Notes under the pieces: generated by a model
What the model was told of the DNA's origin: nothing
Database searches by the model: none
The model's input: only the letters and a program-made list of their open reading frames with translations
Translations under genes and position numbers: made by a program
NCBI GenBank assembly: GCA_024235895.1
Contig: JACKLM010000002.1
Span: forward strand, 930,001 to 994,000
From: Burkholderiaceae bacterium
Lineage (GTDB): Bacteria; Pseudomonadota; Gammaproteobacteria; Burkholderiales; Burkholderiaceae_C
Direction of reading: 5' to 3'
Length of the DNA: 64,000 nt
In this document: positions 48,615-57,687 of the stretch, one piece after another
How the letters are laid out: every line of letters starts with the position of its first letter
Numbering within the stretch: position 1 is the stretch's first letter

Positions 48615-49471
48615 CGCGGCGACACCTGCGCCGCGGGCCCTGCCGCTGCCGCCAGCGCGGGCTCGGGCACCGCCGGCTCGGCCAGCGGCTGCCCGACGCG
48701 CGCCCGCTGCAGCCATCCCAGCCCGGCTTCGGTCGTCGTCGCGGGGAGATATTCGCAGCCGACCCATCCGCCGTAGCCGATGCGGTCCAGGTGCGCGAAC
48801 AGGAAACCGTAGGCGATCTCTCCGGTTCCGGGTTCGTGGCGCCCCGGGTTGTCGGCGATCTGGACATGCCCGATCCGCGCCAAGTGGCGCTGCAGCGTCG
48901 TCGCCAGCTCGCCCTCGCTGCGCTGCGCGTGGTAGACGTCGTACTGGACGAAGGCGTTGTCGGCGCCGACCTCGTCGAGCAGGTCCAGCGCCTGCTGCGT
49001 GCGGTCGACGAAGAAGCCGGGGACGTCGAAGCGGTTGATCGGCTCGACCAGCAGATCGATCCCGGCGCGCCTCAGCGCCTCGGCCGCGAAGCGCAGGTTG
49101 GCCACGAGCGTGCGCCGCAGCGTCGCCGCGCCGGCGCCGTCCGGCGCGCAGCCGGCCAGGCAATTCAGCCGCGGCACGCCGAGCACGGCCGCGTAGTCGA
49201 TCGCACGCGCGACGCCGGCACGGAACTCCGCCGCGCGGCCTGGCAGCGCGGCGATGCCGCGATCGCCGCGCTGCCAGTCGCCGGCCGGCAGGTTGTGCAG
49301 CACCGCCTGCAGGCCATGCGCGTCGAGCCGGGCGCGGATCTCCGCTGCCGGCCAGGCGTAGGGGAACTGGAACTCGACGGCGTCGAAGCCGGCGCGCCGC
49401 GCGCGCTCGAAGCGGTCGAGAAAATCGACCTCGGTGAACAGCAGCGTGAGGTTGGCGGCAAAACGAGGCAT
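48611..49471 (-). CDS. hyi: Hydroxypyruvate isomerase
   Basis: The 286-residue protein is a TIM-barrel of the xylose isomerase-like/Hyi family. Its features are MPRFAANLTLLFTEVDFLDRF at the N-terminus, VEFQFPYAWPA, LNCLAGCAPDG, LLVEPINRFDVPGFFVDRTQQALDLL, QYDVYHAQRSEGEL, IADNPGRHEPGTGEI and the metal-ligand Glu in VGCEYLPA. It interconverts hydroxypyruvate and tartronate semialdehyde. ATG 49471 begins at the conserved N-terminus; an in-frame ATG at 49507 is possible but adds unconserved sequence. It is translationally coupled to ttuD. A C-terminal Ala/Pro tail of about 25 residues is extra. Confidence 0.93.
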   Translation of the reverse strand: MPRFAANLTLLFTEVDFLDRFERARRAGFDAVEFQFPYAWPAAEIRARLDAHGLQAVLHNLPAGDWQRGDRGIAALPGRAAEFRAGVARAIDYAAVLGVPRLNCLAGCAPDGAGAATLRRTLVANLRFAAEALRRAGIDLLVEPINRFDVPGFFVDRTQQALDLLDEVGADNAFVQYDVYHAQRSEGELATTLQRHLARIGHVQIADNPGRHEPGTGEIAYGFLFAHLDRIGYGGWVGCEYLPATTTEAGLGWLQRARVGQPLAEPAVPEPALAAAAGPAAQVSPR

Positions 49472-49526
49472 GGCGGGGCATCGTCCGAAGCGGCGTGGCG
49501 TCGGCATCGCCGCGGCCCGCGCGAGC

Positions 49527-52172
49527 TTACAGCTTCAGCTCCAGCCGCAGCGCCCAGCTTCGCGCCGACGGCGTCAGCGTGCGCTCGGTCGCCACCGCCG
49601 CACCGGCGTCGACGCGCTCGAAGTCCTCGCTCGTTCGCGGCAGCAGGTTGCCGGCGCTGACGCGCAGCGCCGCCGACGGGCCGATCGTCCAAAGCAGGTA
49701 GGCGTCGACGATGCGGCGCGTGCTGACGCCGACGCGCCGCCCGGTGTCGACCTGGGTCTCGTAGGCCGGCACCCAGTCGAGGTCGGCGCCGAGGCGCAGC
49801 GGCCAGCCGCGCGGCGACCAGTCGGCGCCGAGCTTGGCGCTCGCCGAGGGCTGGCGGTCCAGCCGGTCGTCGGGGCCGGGAATGCCGGCCACGCTCGATT
49901 GGTACAGGCTCAGGCTGGCGCGCAGGTCGATGCGCGGCCATGCGTCGCCTGCAGCCGGGGCGGAGCCCGTGGCCGCCGTGACACGGCCGGCTTCGCCGCG
50001 CGCGCCCGCCCCATGTCCCAGCAACTCGGCGAGCCGTCCCTTGGCCTCCAGCTCCAGCCCGCGCGTCGTCGCGTCGCCGACATTCTCGGTCCGCGCGACC
50101 CAGCGCGGCACCGGGCTCCAGGGCACGTCCTCGAGCCGCGTGACGCTGCGCATCAGCTCGCTCAGCCGGCGCTGGAAGACGCCCACGCTGAGCACGCCGC
50201 CGCCGGCCGGGTAATGCTCCCACGCGAGGTCGATGCCGCTGGCCAGCTCGGGGCGCAACGCCGGGTTGCCGATGCGGTCGGGCGCGGTCGGCTCGTTCGG
50301 GCCGTCCAGCGGCCAGCGCGTATCGGGGCGCGGGCGGCCGACCAGGTCGGATGTCGCCGGCGCGCGCCAACTGCGCGTCAGGCTGGCGCGCCACTGGTTG
50401 CGGCTGGCCGGATCGGGCCTGAAGACCGCGTGCAGCAGCGGCGTCCACACGCCATGCCGGTTGCGCACGCGCGCAGCGTCGCCGAGCAGCGGGTCGGCCT
50501 CGCCGGCGGTCTCGATGCCCTCCCAGCGCAGCCCGGCCTGCACGCTCCAGCGGCGCGACGGGCTCCACTCGTCCTGCAGGTAGGCCGCCGCGCGCGTGCG
50601 GCGCGCCTGCAGCTCGGCGCCGAAATCGGCCAGCAGCGGCACGCCGCCCTCCAGCAGGCTGCGCGATTCGCGCCGGCGCTGCAGCTCGAGCTCGGCGCCG
50701 GCGACGAGCTCGTGCATCGCATCCGGCGCCGGCGCGCGCAGCCGCGGCGGGGCGGGCTGCATGCCGCGGCGCGTCGGCCCCGCCGACGCCTCGTCGCCGC
50801 CTTCGTCGGCGCCGGTCTCGCGCCCGGATCCGCCGCCACCGCGCCACGATGCGGCATCGCGCGCCGGCGGCGCATCGGCCTCGTCGCCTCCGAGCAGCAG
50901 CGACCATTTGGCGCGCAAGGCCAGGCTCGTCTGCGCGCTGCGGCCCATGTCGTCGATGCGGCGCGCCGGCAGCGCGTCCTCGGCGTGGTCGAACTCGTCG
51001 CGCCCGCCCGCGCTGCGCGACTGCCAGCGCCCGAGGTTCGCGCCGAGCTCGGCGCGCGCCCCCGAGGCCAGCCGTTCGCGCCACTGCGCGTTCAGCCGCC
51101 CCGCGGTGAACCGGCTCTCGCTTTCGGACCGCGCCAGCTCGTTCGGCGGGATGCCGGCGATCGCCTGCCAGGCGCTGCGCGAGCCGTTCTCGTTGCGGGC
51201 GTGGAACACGCTGGGCGAGATCGTCAGCGATTCGCCCGGCTCGCCCAGCCCCCACTGCAGCCGCGCGCTGGCGTGCACGCCGCGACGCAGGCCCTGCGCC
51301 AGCCGCGACTCGCGCCACAGATCGACCACCTCGGCGCCGGCCTCGTCCTCGGTGCCGGTCGTGATCTCGGACGGGCTGCGCGTGCGGCGCTCGAAGACCG
51401 TCCCCGAGAAGTTCCAGCTCAGGCCGGCGCGGGCGTCGTTGCGTGTCCAGGCCAGGCGCGGCGACAGTTCGCCGCGCTCGCCGTCGACCCCGATGCGCAG
51501 CTCGTCGATGCGCTGGCGCAGCGCCTCGCGCAGCACGATATTGATCGTGCCGGCGATCGCGCGCGCGCCGGTCTCGGCGGTCGGCGCGCGCAGGATCTCG
51601 ATGCGCTCGACCAGCTCGGGCGAGATCTGCTCGAGCGAGAAGCCGGGCGGGATCGGCTCGCCGTCGATCAGCAGCCGCGTGTAGCCGCTGCCCAGCCCGC
51701 GCATCCGCGGCGCGCCGCCGCGGCCCGGCGTGCCGCCGGTCGTGATCCCCGGCAGGCGGCGCAGCACCTCGCCCAGGCTGCTGTCGCCGAAGGCCTCGAT
51801 CTCCTGCCGGTCGATGACGATCTTGGCCGCGGTCGCGCGCCGGCGCGCCGCGTCGGGGTCGTCGCGGCGGCCGGTGACCTCGATGCGTTGCGGCGCTTCG
51901 GCCGCGGCGGACGGCTTGGCCTGCCGCGCAGCCTCCTGCGCGGCACCGGACGGCCCGGGGCCGACCGTGTCCGGCCCCACCTCGTCAGCCGCGCCGGGCG
52001 CAGGGCCCAGCGCCAGCACGGCGAAGACGGCGGTCGTCAGCGCGGCGGCCATCCGGCCAGGCGGCGCCGTTTCGGGTCGGCCCGGTACCGCCGCGGAGGC
52101 CACGAGGCCTCCTGCTGAGGCCGCCGTCTCGATCGAGCGGAGACGTCGTGGGCAGGGCTTGGGGGCGATCAC
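49527..52172 (-). CDS. TonB-dependent outer-membrane receptor
   Basis: The protein has a periplasmic plug domain (IEVTGRRDD, IDRQEIEAFGDSSLGEVLRRLPGI, GGAPRMRGLGSGYTRLLIDGEPI and VERIEILRAPTAETG). It also has a 22-strand-type barrel ending WALRLELKL. It should import a scarce ligand with TonB energy, which is not identifiable from sequence. Two starts are considered. ATG 52052 opens directly on the hydrophobic signal core without a positive n-region. GTG 52172 gives an 881-residue protein with an Arg-rich n-region and has CACAAT 6 nt upstream. I prefer 52172 with modest confidence. It lies just upstream of the hyi-ttuD genes on the same strand. Confidence 0.85.
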   Translation of the reverse strand: MIAPKPCPRRLRSIETAASAGGLVASAAVPGRPETAPPGRMAAALTTAVFAVLALGPAPGAADEVGPDTVGPGPSGAAQEAARQAKPSAAAEAPQRIEVTGRRDDPDAARRRATAAKIVIDRQEIEAFGDSSLGEVLRRLPGITTGGTPGRGGAPRMRGLGSGYTRLLIDGEPIPPGFSLEQISPELVERIEILRAPTAETGARAIAGTINIVLREALRQRIDELRIGVDGERGELSPRLAWTRNDARAGLSWNFSGTVFERRTRSPSEITTGTEDEAGAEVVDLWRESRLAQGLRRGVHASARLQWGLGEPGESLTISPSVFHARNENGSRSAWQAIAGIPPNELARSESESRFTAGRLNAQWRERLASGARAELGANLGRWQSRSAGGRDEFDHAEDALPARRIDDMGRSAQTSLALRAKWSLLLGGDEADAPPARDAASWRGGGGSGRETGADEGGDEASAGPTRRGMQPAPPRLRAPAPDAMHELVAGAELELQRRRESRSLLEGGVPLLADFGAELQARRTRAAAYLQDEWSPSRRWSVQAGLRWEGIETAGEADPLLGDAARVRNRHGVWTPLLHAVFRPDPASRNQWRASLTRSWRAPATSDLVGRPRPDTRWPLDGPNEPTAPDRIGNPALRPELASGIDLAWEHYPAGGGVLSVGVFQRRLSELMRSVTRLEDVPWSPVPRWVARTENVGDATTRGLELEAKGRLAELLGHGAGARGEAGRVTAATGSAPAAGDAWPRIDLRASLSLYQSSVAGIPGPDDRLDRQPSASAKLGADWSPRGWPLRLGADLDWVPAYETQVDTGRRVGVSTRRIVDAYLLWTIGPSAALRVSAGNLLPRTSEDFERVDAGAAVATERTLTPSARSWALRLELKL

Positions 52173-52178
52173 GCGCGC

Positions 52179-52184
52179 ATTGTG
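52179..52184 (-). promoter_or_regulatory. Possible -10 box for the TonB receptor gene
   Basis: CACAAT on the minus strand ends 6 nt before an in-frame GTG at 52172, the same spacing as at oxyR. It supports the longer start but has no clear -35. The 433 bp from here to the next gene at 52618 contain no other feature that I can support. Confidence 0.3.
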
Positions 52185-52617
52185 CGCATCGCCGCCGGGC
52201 CCGTGTGCCGCCCCTGTCGGGGCGTCCGCGCCGGCGTGATCAGCCCGACATGCCCGCGCGACGCGGCGGGACGCGACCAAGCCGCAGCAGCGACGACAGC
52301 GCATTGCGCGTCGCAGAGCGGGCGGGGCGCAGGCGGCGGGGCGGGATGGCAGCGGCGCGCGTCATGGGTCGGCTTTCGCGGGTTCTGTCAGTCACCTGGC
52401 ATGCACGCACCGTGCCAAGGATGCGGCGTGCGATCGTTCACGCGAGCGGTGCGCCCGGTTACGGGTCGCTTACAAGGCCGACGCAGCACGTCACGGCTAC
52501 GGGCACCCCCACGAACGAGACTTGTCCGACGGTGCCTTCAGGGGCATGCTCCGACGCGACGGCGGGTCGGCGCCCGGCCGGTCGTCGCTCGACCACCGAC
52601 GGCACGAGGAGACGCCC

Positions 52618-53649
52618 ATGCCCGACCGCCCCCACGTCTGCTTCGACCGCATCCTGCCGCTCGAGCTGATGCGTCCGCAGCGCACCCGGCGCGCCGCTCG
52701 CGGCCGCGTGCGCGGCATTTCGCCGATCGGCAAGACCTGGATGAACGGCAGCACGCTGCACGCGCGGTTCATCGGCGGCAACGCGACACAGCGCGCGACC
52801 GCACGCGAGCAGGCCGGCTGGTGGACCGACGTGGCCAACCTGCAGCTGGTCTTCGACGATGCGCCGAATGCCGACATCCGCGTCGCCTTCGACGCGGGCG
52901 ACGGCGCGTGGTCGTACATCGGCACCGACGCACGCCAGATCCCGCTGGACCAGCCGACGATGAACCTCGGCTTCCTCGATGGCGGGACGGCGGCGCACGA
53001 GTGGGGGCATGCGATCGGGCTGGCACACGAGCACCAGAACCCGGACGGCGGCATCGAGTGGAACGAGGACATCGTGATCCGCGCGATGGCCGGGCCACCC
53101 AACTACTGGGACGCCGCGACGACGCGGCACAACATCCTGCGACGCTACAGCGCCGACCAGATCAACGGCACGCGCTTCGACCCCGAGTCGATCATGCTGT
53201 ACTTCTTTCCCGCCGAGTGGACGACGAGCGGCATCGGAACGCAGGCCAACGAGGTGCTGTCCGCGCTGGACAAGGCCTTCATCGCCGGCGCGCGGATGTA
53301 CCCGAAGGCCGGGCCCACGGTCGACGTCGCCACCGAGCTGCTGGTGGGCGCGCGTCGGCGCACCGCGGCGTCGATCGGCAGGTTCGGCGAGGAGGACCTG
53401 TTCCGCTTCGTCGTCGACCGCGAGGGCCACCACGTGATCGACACCCGCGGCCCGACCGACGTCGTGCTGAAGCTCTTCGGCCCCGACCAGCCCACACGTC
53501 TCGTCGCCGAGGACGACGACTCCGGCTACGCCTACAACGCGCGCATCGGCGCCGACCTGCTGCCCGGGACATACTGGGTGCAGGTGCGGCACTACAACCG
53601 CGAGGCGGGGGTCGGGGACTACACGATCAGTGTGCGGCGCATGGAATGA
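52618..53649 (+). CDS. Astacin/metzincin-type zinc metallopeptidase with C-terminal PPC domain
   Basis: The 343-residue protein has the extended metzincin zinc motif HEWGHAIGLAHEHQNP (three His ligands, catalytic Glu) and a Met-turn-like ESIMLYF downstream. An N-terminal KTWMNGSTLHARFIGG block and WSYIGTDA resemble M12A peptidases. The last 90 residues (GEEDLFRFVVDREGHHVIDTRG to YWVQVRHYNREAGVGDYTISVRRME) form a pre-peptidase C-terminal (PPC) domain, usually found on secreted proteases. No signal peptide is visible from the ATG at 52618 (GAGGAG upstream) or from the longer frame, which is odd for this domain set. Export by another route or cytoplasmic use is open. Confidence 0.88.
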   Translation: MPDRPHVCFDRILPLELMRPQRTRRAARGRVRGISPIGKTWMNGSTLHARFIGGNATQRATAREQAGWWTDVANLQLVFDDAPNADIRVAFDAGDGAWSYIGTDARQIPLDQPTMNLGFLDGGTAAHEWGHAIGLAHEHQNPDGGIEWNEDIVIRAMAGPPNYWDAATTRHNILRRYSADQINGTRFDPESIMLYFFPAEWTTSGIGTQANEVLSALDKAFIAGARMYPKAGPTVDVATELLVGARRRTAASIGRFGEEDLFRFVVDREGHHVIDTRGPTDVVLKLFGPDQPTRLVAEDDDSGYAYNARIGADLLPGTYWVQVRHYNREAGVGDYTISVRRME

Positions 53650-53750
53650 CGTGCCGCTCGCGGCCCGCTTGGTCACGGCACGCAAACCAGGGGAGGCCAC
53701 CCTCGAATGGCAGCTGCGGGACGCAAGGCGACCCTCCCCCCCGCGTCACA

Positions 53751-55460
53751 TCAAGCCGCAGCCACCCCCTGATACCCGCGCGGGATCGCCGCCAGCAGCC
53801 GCTGCGTGTAGGCCTCGCGCGGCGCGCGCAGGATCTGCTCGGCGCTGGCCTGCTCGACGACGCGGCCGTCCTTCATCACCAGCACCTCGTCGCTGATGAA
53901 GCGCACCACCGCCAGGTCGTGGCTGATAAAGACATAGGCCAGGCCGAACTCGTCCTGCAGGTCCTTCAACAGGTTCAGCACCTGCGCCTGCACCGACACG
54001 TCCAGCGCGCTCACGGCCTCGTCGAGCACCAGCACGTCCGGGTTCAGCGTCAGGCAGCGCGCGATCGCCACCCGCTGGCGCTGGCCGCCGCTGAACTCGT
54101 GCGGGTACTTGCCGAAGGCGCTGCCGTCCAGCCCGACCTTGACCAGCAGCTCGCGCGCGCGCTGCTCGCGCTCGGCGGTGTCGCGGCCGATGGCGTGGAT
54201 CTCCATCGGCTCGACGAGCGCACGCCCGATCGTGAAGCGCGGGTTCAGGCTCGCATACGGGTTCTGGAACACGACCTGGATGCGCCGGCGCATCGGCTGG
54301 CGCTCGCGGTCGGAGAGCTTCAGGATGTCGCGGCCGTCGAAGATCACCTCGCCGCCGGTGGGCTCGTGCAGCCGCAGCAGCGACAAGCCCATCGTCGTCT
54401 TGCCCGACCCCGACTCGCCGACCACCCCCAGCGTGTGGCCGCGCCTGAGCTCGAAGTTGACATCCTGCACCGCCTTGAACTCGCGCTTGCCGAACAGCCC
54501 CTGCTTGATGAAGAAGCTCTTGGCCAGCGCGCGCACCTGCAGCACGACCGGCGATCGCGGGTCCTTGGGCTTGGCGACGGCGCGGCTGGCCTCGGCGGTC
54601 GGCGCGGCGGCCGCGCCGGCGGCGATGTGGTCGTCGATCACCATCAGCCGCGCCGGGTTCTCGCTCAGGCTCGGGCGGCAGGCCAGCAGCGCCTTGGTGT
54701 AGGCATCCTGCGGGGCGGCGAAGATGCGCGCCACCGGCCCCTGCTCGCGGATCACGCCGTGACGCATCACGACGACATGGTCGGCGACCTCGCCGACGAC
54801 ACCCAGGTCGTGGCTGATGAACAGCACGCTCATGCGGTGGCGCTCGCGCAGGCGGCCGATCAGCTCGAGGATCTGGCGCTGGATGGTCACGTCCAGTGCC
54901 GTCGTCGGCTCGTCGGCGATCAGCAGCTTGGGCTCGCAGGCCAGCGCCATCGCGATCATCACGCGCTGCTGCTGGCCGCCGGAGAGCTCGTGCGGGTAGC
55001 TCGCCAGGCGGCGCTTGGGCTCGGGCATGCCGACCTCGGCGAGCAGTTGCTCGGCGCGCTCCAGCGCCGCGCGCCGGCCCAGCCCGAGGTGGCGCACGAG
55101 CGGCTCGACGAGCTGCGCGCCGACGGTGAAGACCGGGTTGAGCGACTGCATCGGGTCCTGGAAGACGCAGGCGATCTCCTTGCCGCGGATCGCCTGCAGC
55201 TCGGCCAGCCCCGTCTTCAGCAGGTCGCGCCCCTGCCACAGCACCTGCCCGCTGCGCTCGGCGTTGTCGGGCAGCAGCGCCAGCATCGACATCGCGGTCA
55301 CGCTCTTGCCGGAGCCCGATTCGCCGACCAGCGCCGCGATCGTGTTCTCGGGCACGTCGAAGCTCACGCCACGGACCGCCTCGGCGACCTGCGGCACCCC
55401 GGCGAGCTTGCCCATGCGGAAGCGGACCTTCAGGTCCCGGATCGACAGCAGCGTGCTCAC
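53751..55460 (-). CDS. yejF: Peptide ABC transporter, fused dual ATP-binding protein (YejF type)
   Basis: This 569-residue protein contains two complete ABC ATPase halves. The first has Walker A GESGSGKS at residues 46-53, signature LSGGQQQRV and Walker [13 protein letters not shown]. The second has Walker A GESGSGKT, signature [13 protein letters not shown] and [11 protein letters not shown]. Each half ends in an oligopeptide-transporter C-terminal extension. The fused form matches YejF rather than separate DppD/DppF. The GTG start at 55460 overlaps the permease stop by four bases. It should energise import of peptides delivered by the three substrate-binding proteins encoded divergently. 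Confidence 0.94.
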   Translation of the reverse strand: MSTLLSIRDLKVRFRMGKLAGVPQVAEAVRGVSFDVPENTIAALVGESGSGKSVTAMSMLALLPDNAERSGQVLWQGRDLLKTGLAELQAIRGKEIACVFQDPMQSLNPVFTVGAQLVEPLVRHLGLGRRAALERAEQLLAEVGMPEPKRRLASYPHELSGGQQQRVMIAMALACEPKLLIADEPTTALDVTIQRQILELIGRLRERHRMSVLFISHDLGVVGEVADHVVVMRHGVIREQGPVARIFAAPQDAYTKALLACRPSLSENPARLMVIDDHIAAGAAAAPTAEASRAVAKPKDPRSPVVLQVRALAKSFFIKQGLFGKREFKAVQDVNFELRRGHTLGVVGESGSGKTTMGLSLLRLHEPTGGEVIFDGRDILKLSDRERQPMRRRIQVVFQNPYASLNPRFTIGRALVEPMEIHAIGRDTAEREQRARELLVKVGLDGSAFGKYPHEFSGGQRQRVAIARCLTLNPDVLVLDEAVSALDVSVQAQVLNLLKDLQDEFGLAYVFISHDLAVVRFISDEVLVMKDGRVVEQASAEQILRAPREAYTQRLLAAIPRGYQGVAAA

Positions 55461-56515
55461 TCCAGCCCCCTCAGCTTCGGGTCGAGCGCATCGCGCACGG
55501 CGTCGGCCAGCAGCGAGAACGCGGTCACGAACACCGCCATGAACAGCGTGGCCGCCGCGAGCTGCCACCAGTAGCCCAGGATCAGCTCGCTTTGCGCCTC
55601 GGCCAGCATCGTGCCCCAGGACACGTCCTCGACGCCGACCCCCAGCCCGAGGTAGGACAGGATCACCTCGGCCTTGATGAAGCCGACCACCAGCAGGCTC
55701 ATCCGCACCAGGATGACGTGGCTGACGTTGGGCAGGATGTGCCTGAACATGCGGCTCGTGCGGCTGGCGCCGATCGCCTCGGCGGCGCGCACGTACTCGC
55801 GCGAGCCGTGCTTCATGAACTCGGCGCGCACCTGGCGGTACAGCCCGGTCCAGCCGGTGAAGCCCAGGATCAGCACCACGGTGCCGATGCCGCGCCCGAA
55901 TACGGCGGCGAAGGCGAAGATCAGCAGGATGCCGGGGATCGACTCGAAGACGTTGTACAGCCACTCGAGGAAGTCGCCGACGCGGCGGCCGAAGAATCCC
56001 GACAGCGCGCCCAGCACCGTGCCGATCGTCGTCGCGACGATCGCCGCCAGCACGCCGACGAAGACCGAGATCTCGGTGCCCTTGATCGCCTTGGCGAGCA
56101 CATCGCGGCCGAGCCGGTCGCCGCCCAGCGGCAGCGTCTCGGCCTTCGGCGTCTCGGCGGTGCGGTACTTCTGCGCCGCGGCCTCCCACTCGGCATAGCG
56201 CGGCGCCAGCGGGTCGACGTCGGACAGGTCGACGTTCGGGCCCGCGGGCACCTCGATCGCGCCGATCGCCTCCGGCGGGCGCGGCCCGAGGAAGGTCGGC
56301 GGCGCGTTGGCGACGCCGACCTCGCGTTGCCAGTCGCGCGCCACGATCCCGGTCCAGGAGGCCAGGATCAGCAGCAGGAAGGCGATCACGACGGCGGCCG
56401 AGACGACGCCGACCCGATCGGTCCGGAAACGCCGCCAGGCGGCGTGCCAGACGCCTTCGGAGCGTTCGGCGGCGGCGCCGACGGCGCCGGCCGCGGGGGT
56501 CATGACCGCGCTCAT
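55457..56515 (-). CDS. yejE: Peptide ABC transporter permease (YejE/DppC type)
   Basis: The 352-residue inner-membrane protein has a first transmembrane helix near residues 38-60 ([20 protein letters not shown]) and a periplasmic loop of about 80 residues. A BPD_transp_1 domain follows, with [19 protein letters not shown] and the EAA-loop [23 protein letters not shown], where the ATPase docks. The start ATG overlaps the yejB stop (ATGA, 56512-56515), and its stop overlaps the yejF GTG. The three genes are thus tightly coupled. Confidence 0.94.
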   Translation of the reverse strand: MSAVMTPAAGAVGAAAERSEGVWHAAWRRFRTDRVGVVSAAVVIAFLLLILASWTGIVARDWQREVGVANAPPTFLGPRPPEAIGAIEVPAGPNVDLSDVDPLAPRYAEWEAAAQKYRTAETPKAETLPLGGDRLGRDVLAKAIKGTEISVFVGVLAAIVATTIGTVLGALSGFFGRRVGDFLEWLYNVFESIPGILLIFAFAAVFGRGIGTVVLILGFTGWTGLYRQVRAEFMKHGSREYVRAAEAIGASRTSRMFRHILPNVSHVILVRMSLLVVGFIKAEVILSYLGLGVGVEDVSWGTMLAEAQSELILGYWWQLAAATLFMAVFVTAFSLLADAVRDALDPKLRGLE

Positions 56516-57450
56516 TTGAGTTGCACGCGGGGGTCGACCAGCTTGAACAGCAGATCCACCGCCAGGTTGATCAGCATCGTCAGCACCGCGAGGTACACGG
56601 CGATCGCCTGGATCACCGGGTAGTCGCTGCGGTTGACCGCCATCAGCACCTCGCGCCCCAGGCCGGGGATCGAGAAGAAGACCTCGATCAGGAACGAGCC
56701 GACGAAGACGCTGGGCAGCGCCAGCCCGATATTCGTCAGGATCGGGATCATCGCGTTGCGCAGCACATGCTTGAACATCACCGTGTTCTCGCCCAGCCCC
56801 TTGGCGCGCGCGGTGCGCACGTAGTCGTGCCCCAGTTCGTCGAGGAAGAAGGTGCGGTACAGCCGGGTATACGGTGCCAGCGACACCGCCACCGCCAGCA
56901 TCACCGGCAGCGGCGCGTAGGTCGTCAGGTTGGTCCACACGCTGTCGCTCCAGCCCTGGACCGGGAACCAGCCGAGCAGGAAGCCGAACACATACTGGCC
57001 GACGATGACGTAGACGAGGAAGCTGATCGACAGCGCCACCGTGCTGACGACCATGATCGTGCGGTCGGCGACCGACCCGCGCCGGTACGCCACCCACATC
57101 GCGATCGGCAGCGCGATCAGCGCCTCCAGCACCAGGATCGGCAGCATCACCGTCAGCGTCGCCGGCAGCCGGGTCGCGAACAGGTTGGCGACCGACTCGT
57201 TGGTCGCCCAGCTCTTGCCCCAGTCGAAGGTGACGACGCTCTTCAGGTAGATGCCGAGCTGCACCCACACCGGCTGGTCCAGCCCGAGCTGCTGGCGGAT
57301 GGCGTCGATCTGCTCAGGCGTCGCGTTCAGCCCGCCGAGGATCTCGGCCGGGTCGCCGCCGAAATACTTGAAGAGGAAAAACACCAGCAGCACGACGCCG
57401 AGGATCGTCGGCACCATCTGCCACAGGCGCCGCAGGAGGTAGGCGGCCAT
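56512..57450 (-). CDS. yejB: Peptide ABC transporter permease (YejB/DppB type)
   Basis: This 312-residue inner-membrane protein has the DppB/YejB layout. An N-terminal helix ([23 protein letters not shown], in parts) is followed by a [17 protein letters not shown] periplasmic segment. A permease core has the EAA-loop [30 protein letters not shown] and [14 protein letters not shown] 57450 lies 9 nt after GGGAG, which favours it over the GTG at 57462. At 312 residues it is shorter than E. coli YejB (about 364), nearer DppB. First gene of the minus-strand transporter operon. Confidence 0.93.
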   Translation of the reverse strand: MAAYLLRRLWQMVPTILGVVLLVFFLFKYFGGDPAEILGGLNATPEQIDAIRQQLGLDQPVWVQLGIYLKSVVTFDWGKSWATNESVANLFATRLPATLTVMLPILVLEALIALPIAMWVAYRRGSVADRTIMVVSTVALSISFLVYVIVGQYVFGFLLGWFPVQGWSDSVWTNLTTYAPLPVMLAVAVSLAPYTRLYRTFFLDELGHDYVRTARAKGLGENTVMFKHVLRNAMIPILTNIGLALPSVFVGSFLIEVFFSIPGLGREVLMAVNRSDYPVIQAIAVYLAVLTMLINLAVDLLFKLVDPRVQLK

Positions 57451-57687
57451 GTCGTCGGTCACTCCCGGATCGGGGAAGGCGCGAGTTTAAGAGTGCGCCC
57501 GCACGATCCCGCCCCGCGTTAGCCCGCGGTCGCGCCGGCCGGTCCGCCGCGCCCCGACGCCCCCGTCTGGCGCGGGGAAACCCCGATCCCGCCGCTGGCA
57601 TGCCCCGGTATCGCGCGCGGCACCGCCGATAGACTGCCGGCTTTCGATCGCCTGCCGCGGCGCGCGACCCGCGCCGCACCCCACGAG

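Noticed and set aside
52173..52617. Riboswitch or small RNA upstream of the TonB receptor or metallopeptidase
   Set aside because: No conserved cobalamin-box or other riboswitch core could be recognised, only generic GC-rich sequence.
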